DNA of 42,692 nucleotides from Candidatus Blastococcus massiliensis AP3. GTDB lineage: Bacteria > Actinomycetota > Actinomycetes > Mycobacteriales > Geodermatophilaceae. Position 1 is the stretch's first letter. Every line of letters starts with the position of its first letter. Positions 32,760-41,422 of the stretch are shown here, one piece after another. Under the pieces are notes generated by a model, which was given only the letters and a program-made list of their open reading frames with translations, was not told the DNA's origin and ran no database searches. Both the position numbers and the translations under genes were made by a program. The DNA is taken from assembly GCF_000582785.1 (NCBI RefSeq), contig NZ_HG931173.1, positions 184,736 to 227,427 of the forward strand, written 5' to 3'.

Positions 32760-33721
32760 CAGCCCTCACCCCTCGCCTGTGACAGGTCGACCTTGAAGCC
32801 CTTGATGAAGATCATCGCGATGACGATCACCGAGAGGAACAGCAGCACCGACAGCGCCGAGCCCAGGCCGATCTCGAGGCGGGAGATGGTCTGCCGGTAG
32901 GCCAGGAACGACACCGACTCGGTGCCGTTGGCGCCCGCGGTCATCACGAAGATGCTGTCGAAGATCCGGAACGCGTCCAGCGTGCGGAACAGCAGGGCGA
33001 CCATGATCGCCGCCTTCATGTTCGGCAGCGTCACCCTCCACAGCCGCTGCCACCACGTGGCGCCGTCTACCTTGGCGGCCTCCTGCAGCACCTCGGGCAC
33101 CTGGGCCAGGCCGGCCAGCAGGAGCAGCGAGATGAACGGGGTGGTCTTCCAGATCTCCGCGAGGCAGATGACGAAGATCGACGTCCCGAAGTCACCGAAC
33201 CAGTCGGTGTCGGTGCCGACGCCGGGAATCCAGGCGAACCACGAGTTCACGAACCCGGTGTTGATGTCGAAGGCGAACTGCCAGGCGTAGGCCGACACCA
33301 CGGTGATCACCGCGTACGGGATGAGGATCGCCGCCCGGGCGATGGGCCGGATCGTGCTGAGCGCCTTCGCCATCACCATCGCCAGCGCGAACCCGAGCAC
33401 CAGCTCGACGAGCACGGTGATGAAGGTGATCAGCGCCGTCACCCAGAGGGACTGCCACCAGAGCGGGTCGCTGAGGATGACCCCGTAGTTCTGCAGCCCG
33501 ACGAACGACCGGTTGTCCGGGTCGGTGAGCCGGTAGGAGAACAACGACTCGTAGGTCGCCTGCAGGATCGGATAGGCGGTGACCGCGAGCATCACCAGGA
33601 AGGCCGGCCCGGCCAGCAACCAGCCGAGCTTGCGCTCGCTCTTGGCCCGGTCGCTGGTCGTCGCGTCCGGCGCCGACTTGGGCGCGGTCTTCTTGGTCGG
33701 CGGAAGCGTCGTCGTACTCAC
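32759..33721 (-). CDS. Carbohydrate ABC importer permease (MalF/SugA type)
   Basis: A 320-residue permease: a Thr/Lys/Ala-rich cytosolic N-terminus (about 1-30), then six helices. The EAA loop EAAKVDGATWWQRLWRV (about 228-244) and an extended periplasmic segment FDINTGFVNSWFAWIPG fit the first permease of CUT1 importers. The GTG at 33721 overlaps the binding-protein stop (GTGA), so the two genes are coupled. Forms the channel with the downstream permease. Confidence 0.93.
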   Translation of the reverse strand: MSTTTLPPTKKTAPKSAPDATTSDRAKSERKLGWLLAGPAFLVMLAVTAYPILQATYESLFSYRLTDPDNRSFVGLQNYGVILSDPLWWQSLWVTALITFITVLVELVLGFALAMVMAKALSTIRPIARAAILIPYAVITVVSAYAWQFAFDINTGFVNSWFAWIPGVGTDTDWFGDFGTSIFVICLAEIWKTTPFISLLLLAGLAQVPEVLQEAAKVDGATWWQRLWRVTLPNMKAAIMVALLFRTLDAFRIFDSIFVMTAGANGTESVSFLAYRQTISRLEIGLGSALSVLLFLSVIVIAMIFIKGFKVDLSQARGEG

Positions 33722-35076
33722 AGCAGCTGCTCCCCTCGCAGCACGGCGGCGATGAGCTCGGCCGCCTGCGGACCCGTCTCGCCCGGCTGCACCGAGCCCG
33801 GCGGGTGGTACTCGCGCTGGAGGCCTCCGGTGACCTCGTTGTAGTAGGCGGTCTGCGGCCGCGGGGCGGCCTGCTCGAGGGACTGCCGGATGGTGTCGGC
33901 CATCGGGAACTCCTCGATGACCTCGGGGTCGTCGAACACCGCGGCCGAGGACGCCGGGTTGCCCTCGTTGATCATGTAGTACGCCTGGTTCTCGTCCGTG
34001 GTGATGCACTCGGCGGCCTCGTAGGCGAAGTCGACGTTCTCCGAGTACGCGCCGACCCCCAGGTCGATGCCACCCAGCGGCGGAGCGCTGGGCTCCCCCT
34101 CGACGACCGACGGCCACAGCGTCCAGCCGTAGTCGTCCAGGACCGCCTGGTCGAGGGTGCCGCCCTCCACGCCGGACACGGCCTGGGCGTAGACGAACGG
34201 CCAGTTGACCATGAAGCCGCCGCGCTCCCCCTCGAACTCCGCGGCCGACGCCGACTCGTTCTCGGTGGAGAACGCGGCGCCGGCCTGACCGGAGTCGGCG
34301 ACCATGCGCATGACCTCGGCGGCCGCCACGGCCGCCTCAGAGTCCAGCCCCAGCTCCAGGTTCTGGGGGTCCTCCGCGTTGCCCTCGATGACCGAGCCGC
34401 CGGCGGACTCGATGAGCGAGTTGAACCACACCGTCAGGGACTCCGCCCGGATGCCCTGCACGCCGAGGTCGACGTCCTGCTCCTGGGCGGCGGTGACGAT
34501 CTGCTCCCAGGTGACCGGCTGCTCCATGTCGAGCCCGGCGGCCTCGGCGACCGACTTGCGGTACCAGAGCAGCTGCGTGTTGCCCCAGAAGGGGACGGCG
34601 ACGAGCTCCTCCTCCCACGTCGCGCCCTCGATGGCGCTCTGGACGACGCCCTCGGTGACCCGCTCGGCGACGTCCTCGGGCACCGGGGCGAGGAAGCCGG
34701 CCTGCGCGAACTCCGGGACGTAGATCGGGTCGAGGCTCATCAGGTCGATCGAGGAGTCCTTGGCCGCCAGCCGGCGCACCAGCTGCTCGCGCTGGGAGGA
34801 GGCGTCCCGGGGCAGGATCGCGGTGTCGATCCGGTAGCGGCCGTCGGCCTCCTCGGTGCAGCGCTTCGCGAGCTCGACCTGGCCCCCGTTGTCCGGGTTG
34901 TAGTACCAGGTGAGCGTCGGCGTCCCCCCGTCGTCGCCCCCGCAGGCGGCCAGCGTGCCGGCCGCGACCAGCACGGCGGCGGCGCCGGCCAGCCCCCGTC
35001 GGTGCGGCCTGCGCCGGGCGCGCACGGGCGTCCTCCGGCGCTCGTCGGATCGGGACTGGCCTCGAGCCATGGGCAT
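33718..35076 (-). CDS. Solute-binding lipoprotein of a carbohydrate ABC importer
   Basis: A 452-residue extracytoplasmic binding protein. The long Arg-rich N-terminus is followed by a hydrophobic segment and the lipobox LAAC with Cys45, so it is lipid-anchored after processing by LspA. The mature part starts GGDDGGTPTLTWYYNPDNGG and carries the periplasmic-binding fold (extracellular solute-binding family 1) with AVPFWGNTQLLWYRK and WEQIVTAAQE. The sugar is not known; trehalose- or maltose-like substrates are family possibilities. ATG at 35076 with GGAGG nine bases upstream; an ATG at 35070 is also possible. First gene of the binding protein-permease-permease-ATPase unit, with a good sigma-A promoter upstream. 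Confidence 0.93.
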   Translation of the reverse strand: MPMARGQSRSDERRRTPVRARRRPHRRGLAGAAAVLVAAGTLAACGGDDGGTPTLTWYYNPDNGGQVELAKRCTEEADGRYRIDTAILPRDASSQREQLVRRLAAKDSSIDLMSLDPIYVPEFAQAGFLAPVPEDVAERVTEGVVQSAIEGATWEEELVAVPFWGNTQLLWYRKSVAEAAGLDMEQPVTWEQIVTAAQEQDVDLGVQGIRAESLTVWFNSLIESAGGSVIEGNAEDPQNLELGLDSEAAVAAAEVMRMVADSGQAGAAFSTENESASAAEFEGERGGFMVNWPFVYAQAVSGVEGGTLDQAVLDDYGWTLWPSVVEGEPSAPPLGGIDLGVGAYSENVDFAYEAAECITTDENQAYYMINEGNPASSAAVFDDPEVIEEFPMADTIRQSLEQAAPRPQTAYYNEVTGGLQREYHPPGSVQPGETGPQAAELIAAVLRGEQLL

Positions 35077-35128
35077 CGGTCATCGCCTCCGTCGGCGCGC
35101 CTCGAGCTGATCAACAAGCGCCGTCTGG

Positions 35129-35157
35129 AGCGTGGTGCAGGCCACATTCGGTGTCAA
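35129..35157 (-). promoter_or_regulatory. Sigma-A-type promoter of the sugar importer operon
   Basis: On the minus strand TTGACA (35152-35157) is followed by 17 bases and CACGCT (35129-35134), the clearest -35/-10 pair in the window; the spacer is exactly 17. The ATTCG sequence occurs on the plus strand at 35146-35150 and 35157-35161, 11 bases apart and overlapping the -35 region, where a regulator could bind (inference). Confidence 0.6.
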
Positions 35158-35232
35158 TTCGAACCGGGACCGGACCGCGGCGCCGTGACCTCGCCGAGAC
35201 CCGGGCCCCTCCGCCGGGCGGCGACGGCGGGG

Positions 35233-36468
35233 TCAGCGGCGGCCCCGGCCGGCGATGACCGACGGGGTGGTGACCTCCGCGGGTGTCCGCGGAAGCACGT
35301 GGGCGAAGTAGGACTCGGCCGCCTCCGCCGTCCCGACGTCGCTCTGCGCCTGCTCGGACAGGAACCAGCGGTGCTCCAGGACCTCGTGGAACACCTCGGC
35401 CGGAGCGAGCCGGCCGGCGAGGTCGGCGGGGATCGCATCCACCACCAGCTGGTAGACCTCCGCGTGCCACCGGTGCGCGGCGTAGGACTCCGGCACCGGC
35501 CCCCCGGTCTGCTGCTCCAGGTAGGCCCGGAAGGCTCGGATGTCGTTGAGCAGCCGCTGCGCCTGGCGCTCGTGCACCTCCAGGCCCGTCAGCCGGAACA
35601 GCTCCCGCCGGTTCTGCCCGGGCTCCGAGACCCGGGTGTCGACGCGCAGGCGGGCGCCCTCGTCCGAGGTGATGATCTCGACCTCGCCCACGTCGAACCC
35701 CAGCTCGTTGAGCCGCCGGAGCCGCTCGGCGACGCGGTACTGCTGCTCCTCGGGCGAGAAGGTCTGCTCGTGCGTGACCTCCTCCCAGAGCGACTCGTAG
35801 CGGGGCGGCAGGCTGTCCGCCACGTCGATGGGGTCGATCCCCTCGGGCAGCAGCCCGCCGAAGCGGAGGTCGAGCAGTTCCGCGCCGACCCGCTCACGGG
35901 CGAGGTCGACGTCGTGGTTGCGCTGGCCGGGCGACAGGGACGGGTAGCGCTCCACGGTCTCGGCGTCGACGAGGTAGGCGGCGAGCGTGCCGGCGTCGAG
36001 CCGGAAAAGGGTGTTGGACAGCGAGCAGTCCCCCCAGAAGACACCCGCCAGGTGCAGCCGGACGAGCAGCACCACCATCGTGTCGAGCAGTTGCTCGGCG
36101 GAGTGCTCGCCCTGTGGCCGGGAGAACAGCCAGCGGTAGGACATGGAGTACTCGAGGTACCGGGTGACCAGGATCGCCTCCTGGTCGCCGGGGCGGTCCA
36201 CGCAGATGCCGAGCACGTTGACCGCCGGCAGCCCCTCTTCCTCGAACTGGGCGAGCAGCGCGTACTCGTGGCGCGCCAGCCGCTCGCCGATCTCCTTGAG
36301 CGCGTAGACGTGCCCGCCGGTGGCGACGAACCGGACGACGTGCCGGGAGATGCCCCGCTGCGGCACGTCCAGCAGGATCGCCGGATCCCACTGCTCGAGC
36401 GGCTGGTCCCAGGGGAGGCTGAGCAGGCCGGCCGCCTCGGTGGCCGGCGGCCGGAAGAGGTAGCGCAT
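35233..36468 (-). CDS. DUF4032 protein with a kinase-like N-terminal domain
   Basis: A 411-residue protein with the traits of a small protein-kinase-like fold in its first half: a VYALKEI strand with Lys58, HLAGVFWGDCSLSNTLF with His139, Asp147 and Asn152 (the HxD...N catalytic loop), and VDAET with Asp168 in the metal-binding position. The second half (about 200-370) is the DUF4032 region. It could be a small-molecule or sugar kinase, but the reaction is not known. ATG start with GGAGGAGG a few bases upstream and TACCAT (36503-36508) as candidate -10. It lies 156 bases upstream of the importer operon on the same strand, which hints at a role in handling the imported sugar. Confidence 0.86.
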   Translation of the reverse strand: MRYLFRPPATEAAGLLSLPWDQPLEQWDPAILLDVPQRGISRHVVRFVATGGHVYALKEIGERLARHEYALLAQFEEEGLPAVNVLGICVDRPGDQEAILVTRYLEYSMSYRWLFSRPQGEHSAEQLLDTMVVLLVRLHLAGVFWGDCSLSNTLFRLDAGTLAAYLVDAETVERYPSLSPGQRNHDVDLARERVGAELLDLRFGGLLPEGIDPIDVADSLPPRYESLWEEVTHEQTFSPEEQQYRVAERLRRLNELGFDVGEVEIITSDEGARLRVDTRVSEPGQNRRELFRLTGLEVHERQAQRLLNDIRAFRAYLEQQTGGPVPESYAAHRWHAEVYQLVVDAIPADLAGRLAPAEVFHEVLEHRWFLSEQAQSDVGTAEAAESYFAHVLPRTPAEVTTPSVIAGRGRR

Positions 36469-36502
36469 ACGGCCTCCTCCCAGGAACGTCGTCCTCTCGT
36501 CG

Positions 36503-36508
36503 ATGGTA
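36503..36508 (-). promoter_or_regulatory. Possible -10 of the DUF4032 gene
   Basis: TACCAT on the minus strand, giving a leader of about 30 bases that contains GGAGGAGG just before the ATG. No -35 was identified. The remaining 117-base gap holds nothing else that I recognise. Confidence 0.35.
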
Positions 36509-36585
36509 GGGGCAGCGGCGCCCGTCGGCCCTGCTGCAGGGGCCCGCCCCCGAGCCCGCGAGGGGTATGGCAGCAGGGGCCTCTG

Positions 36586-38097
36586 TCAATCCGCGCCGGT
36601 CGCCGTGCCCGCCTCACCGCGCCAGGACGCCAGCCGACCGGCGCGGCTGACCGCCCGCAGCCGACGCTCTGCCTCCCGCCGGGACCTCCGGGCGGAGACC
36701 AGCAGCGCCTGGTCGCCGCGCATGAGCCGGGTGTCGTCGTCGGGGACGAACGACCGTCCGCCGCGGACGATCAGCACCACCGCGGCGTCCTCGGGCAGGC
36801 GTAGCTCGGGGAGGTACACCCCGTGCAGCCGCGAGCCCTCGGGCACGGTCAGCTGCAGCAGTTCGGCGTCCAGCTCCTCCAGGGGCGCGGACTCGACGTC
36901 GATGTCGCGCGGGGTGACCGGCGCGGCGATCCCCAGCCGTCGCGTCACCAGCGGCAGCAACCCGCCCTGCACCACGGTGAACACGACCACGAGGACGAAC
37001 ACCGTGTCGAAGATCATCGCGGCGTCGGGCACCCGCCCGGTCAGCGGGAAGGTGGCCAGCACGATCGGTACCGCGCCGCGCAGGCCGGCCCACGAGACGA
37101 ACACCTGGTGCCGCAGCGGCCAGCGGAACCACACCAGGCTGGCCAGCACCGACAGCGGCCGGGCGACCAGCAGCAGGGCGGCCCCGACGAGCAGCGCGGG
37201 GAGCAGCGCATCGGGCAGCCGGCTCGGCGACACGAGCAGCCCCAGCAGCACGAACAGGCCGATCTGGGCCAGCGACGCCGTTCCCTCGGCGAAGCCGATG
37301 CTGGCCGAGCGGTGCGGCATCCGGACGTTGCCCAGGACGACCCCGCACAGGTAGACCGCGACGATCCCGGACGTGGCGCCGAGCGTGGCCACCGAGTAGG
37401 CGAGCACGCAGATGGCCAGCGTGGCCAGCGGGTAGAGACCCGCCACGGGCAGCGCGACCCGCCGCAGGACCCAGCCCCCGCCGAAGCCGATGGCCAGCCC
37501 GACGACGGCGCCCCCGGCGAGCTGCCCGACCACCTGGAGTGCCACGACGTACCAGGCGGCGGTCGCGTCCCCGTTGAGCTGACTGATCAGCGCCGCGGCG
37601 AGCAGGATGACCGGGGCGTCGTTGAGCCCGCTCTCCGCCTCGACGGCGGCCACCAGCCGGCGCGGCAGCGGCAGCCGCCGGAGCACGGCGAAGACCGCGG
37701 CCGCGTCGGTCGAGCCGATCACCGCCGCGAGCAGCAGGGCGAATCCCCACTCCAGGTCCAGCAGCCAGACGGCGAACGACGCGGTGACGACGACGCTGAC
37801 ACCCACGCCGACGGTGGCCAGGGTGACTCCCGGCCCCAGTGCGCGCCGCATGTCGTCCCACCTCGTGGTCAGCCCACCCTCGGCCAGGATGATCACGAGC
37901 GCGGCGATGCTGAGGTTGGCCGCCAGCTCGAAGTCCTCGAACTCGATGCCCAGGCCGCTCTCCCCCAGCGCGACGCCGAGCGCGAGGTAGAGGAGCAGGC
38001 TGGGCATGCCGAGCCGGTCGGCCAGGCGCAGGGCGACCGCGGCCACGAGCACGACGACGGCGCCGATGCCCAGCGCGAGGGTCACGGTGGTGCTCAC
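36586..38097 (-). CDS. CPA1 cation/proton antiporter with C-terminal RCK_C domain
   Basis: A 503-residue antiporter of the potassium/proton (NhaP2/CvrA) group. About 12-13 helices span residues 5-380, with LALGVALGESGLG early, the CPA1 EAESGLNDAPVI segment (about 155-166, the ND motif) and SWAGLRGAVPIVLATFPL later. The C-terminus (about 400-475) is an RCK_C/TrkA-C regulatory domain: VPEGSRLHGVYLPELRLPEDAAVV and MRGDQALLVS. It exports cations (K+ or Na+) in exchange for protons. GTG start at 38097 gives MSTTVTLALG; longer reading into the ileS leader is rejected. Divergent from ileS with 118 bases between starts. Confidence 0.92.
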   Translation of the reverse strand: MSTTVTLALGIGAVVVLVAAVALRLADRLGMPSLLLYLALGVALGESGLGIEFEDFELAANLSIAALVIILAEGGLTTRWDDMRRALGPGVTLATVGVGVSVVVTASFAVWLLDLEWGFALLLAAVIGSTDAAAVFAVLRRLPLPRRLVAAVEAESGLNDAPVILLAAALISQLNGDATAAWYVVALQVVGQLAGGAVVGLAIGFGGGWVLRRVALPVAGLYPLATLAICVLAYSVATLGATSGIVAVYLCGVVLGNVRMPHRSASIGFAEGTASLAQIGLFVLLGLLVSPSRLPDALLPALLVGAALLLVARPLSVLASLVWFRWPLRHQVFVSWAGLRGAVPIVLATFPLTGRVPDAAMIFDTVFVLVVVFTVVQGGLLPLVTRRLGIAAPVTPRDIDVESAPLEELDAELLQLTVPEGSRLHGVYLPELRLPEDAAVVLIVRGGRSFVPDDDTRLMRGDQALLVSARRSRREAERRLRAVSRAGRLASWRGEAGTATGAD

Positions 38098-38132
38098 CGG
38101 CCGCCGTCCCCCATGGGGGCAGTCTTCCGTAC

Positions 38133-38160
38133 GCCGGTGGGGACAGCGGTCCCCGCCGGT
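38133..38160. promoter_or_regulatory. 12-bp hairpin in the antiporter/ileS divergent region
   Basis: GCCGGTGGGGAC pairs with GTCCCCGCCGGT around an AGCG loop: ten Watson-Crick pairs and two G-U pairs, with no bulge. It lies 56-83 bases before the ileS start. Because actinobacterial ileS genes are often controlled by T-box leaders I looked for the T-box consensus and did not find it. The structure is clear; its role (leader element, terminator for the antisense strand, or none) is inference. Confidence 0.5.
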
Positions 38161-38215
38161 AGGCACGGGTCGGCCGCCGCAGAACCCGTTTGCCGGTTCG
38201 GGGAGAATGGACGAC

Positions 38216-41200
38216 GTGAGTTCACCCTCGGCCTCCGGCCCGTTCGCCGCGCTGCCCCCGCAGGTCGACCTGCCGGCCCTGGAGCAGCAGATCCTGGAGC
38301 GCTGGGAGGCCGACAAGGTTTTCGCCCGCAGCCTCGAGGGCTCGGCCGGCAAGCCGCAGTGGAACTTCTACGAGGGCCCGCCGACCGCCAACGGCCGGCC
38401 GGGCACGCACCACATCGAGGCGCGTGCGTTCAAGGACGTCTTCCCGCGCTTCAAGACGATGCAGGGCTGGCACGTGCCCCGGCGGGCCGGCTGGGACTGC
38501 CACGGCCTGCCCGTGGAGATCGCCGTGGAGCAGGAACTCGGTTTCGCGGGCAAGCCCGACATCGAGCGCTTCGGCATCGCCGAGTTCAACGCCAAGTGCC
38601 GGGAGTCGGTCGAGCGGCACGTCGACGCCTTCACCGGTCTGACCCGGCGCATGGGCTACTGGGTGGACATGTCCACGGCCTACTGGACGATGGACGCCGG
38701 CTACATCCAGAGCGTCTGGTGGTCGCTCAAGCAGATCTTCGACAAGGGCCTGCTGGTCGAGGACCACCGTGTCGCCCCGTACTGCCCCCGCTGCGGGACC
38801 GGCCTGTCCGACCACGAGGTGGCCCAGGGCTACGAGACGATCACCGACCCGTCGGTGTACGTGCGGATGCCGGTCACCAGCGGCGAGTGGGCCGGCCGGG
38901 CCGACCTGCTGATCTGGACGACGACGCCGTGGACGCTGCCCTCGAACACCGCGGTCGCGATGCACCCGGACGTCACCTACGTGGTCGCGAAGCGGGGCGG
39001 GGACACGCTCGTCGTCGCCGAGCCGCTGCTGGGCGCCGTGTTCGGGGACACCGACGACGTCGAGGTCCTGGCCCGCACCTCGGGCCGCGACTGGGAGCGG
39101 GTGCACTACCAGCGCCCGTTCGAGCTGGTCGAGTTCCCCGAGGGCCCCGACGGCCGGCCGGTCGACGCGCACTTCGTCGTCCTCGCCGACTACGTGACGA
39201 CCGAGGACGGCACCGGCCTGGTGCACCAGTCCCCCGCCTTCGGCGCCGACGACCTCGCCGTCTGCCGCGGGTACGGGCTGCCCGTGGTCGTCCCGATCGA
39301 CTCCACCGGCCACTTCCTGCCGGAGGTCCCGCTGGTCGGCGGGCACTTCTTCAAGGCCGCCGACCCGGCCCTGGTGGAGGACCTGAAGGCCCGCGGCGTC
39401 CTCTGGCGCGAGCAGCGCTACGAGCACAGCTATCCGCACTGCTGGCGCTGCCACACGCCGCTCATGTACTACGCGCAGCCGTCCTGGTACATCCGGACCA
39501 GCGCGATCAAGGACCAGCTGCTCGCCGAGAACGCGACGACCAACTGGTTCCCCGAGAACATCAAGAACGGCCGCTACGGCGACTGGCTGAACAACAACGT
39601 CGACTGGGCGCTGTCCCGGGACCGGTACTGGGGCACTCCGCTGCCGATCTGGCGCAACGACGCCGACCCGGGCCGGATGGTCGTCGTCGGCTCGCTGGCC
39701 GAGCTCTCGGAGCTGACCGGCCGCGACCTGTCCGACCTGGACCCGCACCGGCCGTTCATCGACGAGGTCACCTTCACCCTGCCCGGCGAGGAGGGCACCT
39801 TCCGCCGGGTGCCGCAGGTGATCGACGCCTGGTACGACTCGGGCTCGATGCCGTTCGCCCAGTGGGGCGCGCCGCACCGCAACCAGGAGCAGTTCGAGGC
39901 CGCCTACCCGGCGCAGTTCATCTGCGAGGCGATCGACCAGACCCGCGGCTGGTTCTACTCGCTGATGGCCGTCGGGACGCTCGTGTTCGAGCAGAGCTCC
40001 TACGAGAACGTGCTGTGCCTGGGCCACATCCTGGCCGAGGACGGCCGCAAGATGAGCAAGCACCTGGGCAACATCCTCGAGCCGATCCCGCTCATGGACC
40101 GGCACGGCGCCGACGCCGTGCGCTGGTTCATGCTCGCCGGCGGCTCGCCGTGGTCGGCCCGCCGGGTGGGGCACGAGACGCTGTCCGAGGTCGTCCGCAA
40201 GGTGCTGCTCACCTACTGGAACACCGCCAGCTTCTTCACCCTGTACGCCGAGGCGAACGGTTGGGGTGGGCCGGGTGGTGACGGAGCCTCCCCCGCTCCG
40301 CCGCGCACCGAGCGCTCGCTGCTGGACCGCTGGGCGCTGGCCCAGCTGGCCGCCGTGACCCGCGGCGTCACCGACGCCCTGGAGGACTTCGACACCCAGG
40401 GCGCCGGCAGGCTGCTCGCCGGCTTCGTCGACGACCTCTCCAACTGGTACGTGCGCCGTTCCCGGCGGCGGTTCTGGGACGGCGACCCGGCCGCGCTGGG
40501 GACGCTGCACGAGGTCCTCGACGCGCTCACCCGGCTGATGGCGCCCTTCACCCCGTTCGTCACCGAGGAGGTCTGGAGCCGGGCGGTGCTGCCCGGTCGC
40601 GAAGACGACGCACCGGACTCCGTGCACCTGGCCAGCTGGCCCACGGTCGACGAGGACGCCCGCGACGACGCGCTGGTGGCTCAGGTGGACCTGGTCCGCC
40701 GGCTGGTGGAACTCGGCCGCTCGGCGCGGACCTCGGGAAAGGCGCGCACACGGCAGCCGCTGGCCGCGGCCCTGATCTCCGCCCCGGGCTGGTCAGACCT
40801 GCCGACGGAACTGAAGACCGAGCTCGCCTACGAGCTCAACGTGGAGTCGACCACCGAGCTGGCAGCGGTGGGTCGCGCCCTGGTCGACGTGAGCGTGAAG
40901 GTCGACTTCCGCGCGGTTGGCCGGCGGCTGGGCAAGCAGGTGCAGGCGGTGGCCAAGGCGGTGGCCGCCACCGACGCCGCGGCACTTGTGGCGGACTACC
41001 GGGCCGGGACGGCGACCGTCGAGGTCGACGGCGCACCCGTCGCGCTGGAAGAGGGCGACCTGATCGTCACCGAGACCCCCCGCGAGGGCTGGACGGTGGC
41101 CAGCGCAGGCGGGCTGACCGTCGCACTGGATCTGACGCTCACCCCCGAGCTGGAGCGGGCCGGTGTGTTCCGCGAGGTCGTACGACTGGTGCAGGACGCC

Positions 41201-41398
41201 CGGAAGAGCGCTGGCCTCGAGGTCAGCGACCGGATCGAGCTCACCTGGTCGGCCGAGGGCAGAGTCGCCCAGGCGATCGAGGAGCACGCCGAGGCGCTGG
41301 CCGAGGAGGTTCTCGCGGTGCGGGTGCAGCGCGGAACCGGGGCCGGCGAGGGCGTCGAGGGCCCCGAGGGCTCCCGCTTCTGGGTCACCCGCGCCTGA
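38216..41398 (+). CDS. ileS: Isoleucyl-tRNA synthetase (long type) with a GTHH signature
   Basis: Charges tRNA-Ile with isoleucine; cytosolic. At 1060 residues it is of the long, eukaryote-like (IleS2) class. The class I HIGH signature is changed: PPTANGRPGTHH places G63-T-H-H66 where HIGH/HYGH is expected. The second signature is KMSKH (612-616), as usual. The editing (CP1) domain is present (about 190-430, with GTGLVHQSPAFGADD), and zinc-type Cys pairs occur in CPRCG and CWRCH. The tRNA-binding C-terminus and tail are complete. GTG at 38216 is chosen because GGGGAG lies ten bases before it; an in-frame ATG at 38207 is only one base after that site, but could be right. Stand-alone gene. Confidence 0.97.
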   Translation: MSSPSASGPFAALPPQVDLPALEQQILERWEADKVFARSLEGSAGKPQWNFYEGPPTANGRPGTHHIEARAFKDVFPRFKTMQGWHVPRRAGWDCHGLPVEIAVEQELGFAGKPDIERFGIAEFNAKCRESVERHVDAFTGLTRRMGYWVDMSTAYWTMDAGYIQSVWWSLKQIFDKGLLVEDHRVAPYCPRCGTGLSDHEVAQGYETITDPSVYVRMPVTSGEWAGRADLLIWTTTPWTLPSNTAVAMHPDVTYVVAKRGGDTLVVAEPLLGAVFGDTDDVEVLARTSGRDWERVHYQRPFELVEFPEGPDGRPVDAHFVVLADYVTTEDGTGLVHQSPAFGADDLAVCRGYGLPVVVPIDSTGHFLPEVPLVGGHFFKAADPALVEDLKARGVLWREQRYEHSYPHCWRCHTPLMYYAQPSWYIRTSAIKDQLLAENATTNWFPENIKNGRYGDWLNNNVDWALSRDRYWGTPLPIWRNDADPGRMVVVGSLAELSELTGRDLSDLDPHRPFIDEVTFTLPGEEGTFRRVPQVIDAWYDSGSMPFAQWGAPHRNQEQFEAAYPAQFICEAIDQTRGWFYSLMAVGTLVFEQSSYENVLCLGHILAEDGRKMSKHLGNILEPIPLMDRHGADAVRWFMLAGGSPWSARRVGHETLSEVVRKVLLTYWNTASFFTLYAEANGWGGPGGDGASPAPPRTERSLLDRWALAQLAAVTRGVTDALEDFDTQGAGRLLAGFVDDLSNWYVRRSRRRFWDGDPAALGTLHEVLDALTRLMAPFTPFVTEEVWSRAVLPGREDDAPDSVHLASWPTVDEDARDDALVAQVDLVRRLVELGRSARTSGKARTRQPLAAALISAPGWSDLPTELKTELAYELNVESTTELAAVGRALVDVSVKVDFRAVGRRLGKQVQAVAKAVAATDAAALVADYRAGTATVEVDGAPVALEEGDLIVTETPREGWTVASAGGLTVALDLTLTPELERAGVFREVVRLVQDARKSAGLEVSDRIELTWSAEGRVAQAIEEHAEALAEEVLAVRVQRGTGAGEGVEGPEGSRFWVTRA

Positions 41399-41422
41399 GC
41401 CCTCCGGACGGACCGGGGTCCT

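Noticed and set aside
36520-36585. Near-repeats (TGCAGGGGCC, AGCAGGGGCC) before the antiporter stop as a hairpin or repeat
   Set aside because: The copies are short, imperfect and do not form a stable inverted structure; judged to be GC-rich chance.
38133-38160. Possible T-box riboswitch before ileS
   Set aside because: Only a hairpin is present; the T-box sequence that pairs with the tRNA acceptor end and a recognisable specifier loop were not found. Kept as a structured leader, not as a T-box.
40261-40320. GGTGGG-rich stretch within ileS as a possible repeat
   Set aside because: It encodes a Gly/Pro-rich linker (GWGGPGGDGASPAPP) inside the ileS reading frame and is not a tandem array.
41401-41422. 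GGACCGGGGTCC as a terminator between ileS and the convergent gene
   Set aside because: The stem is only about four pairs with a four-base loop and no U-run; too weak to support.
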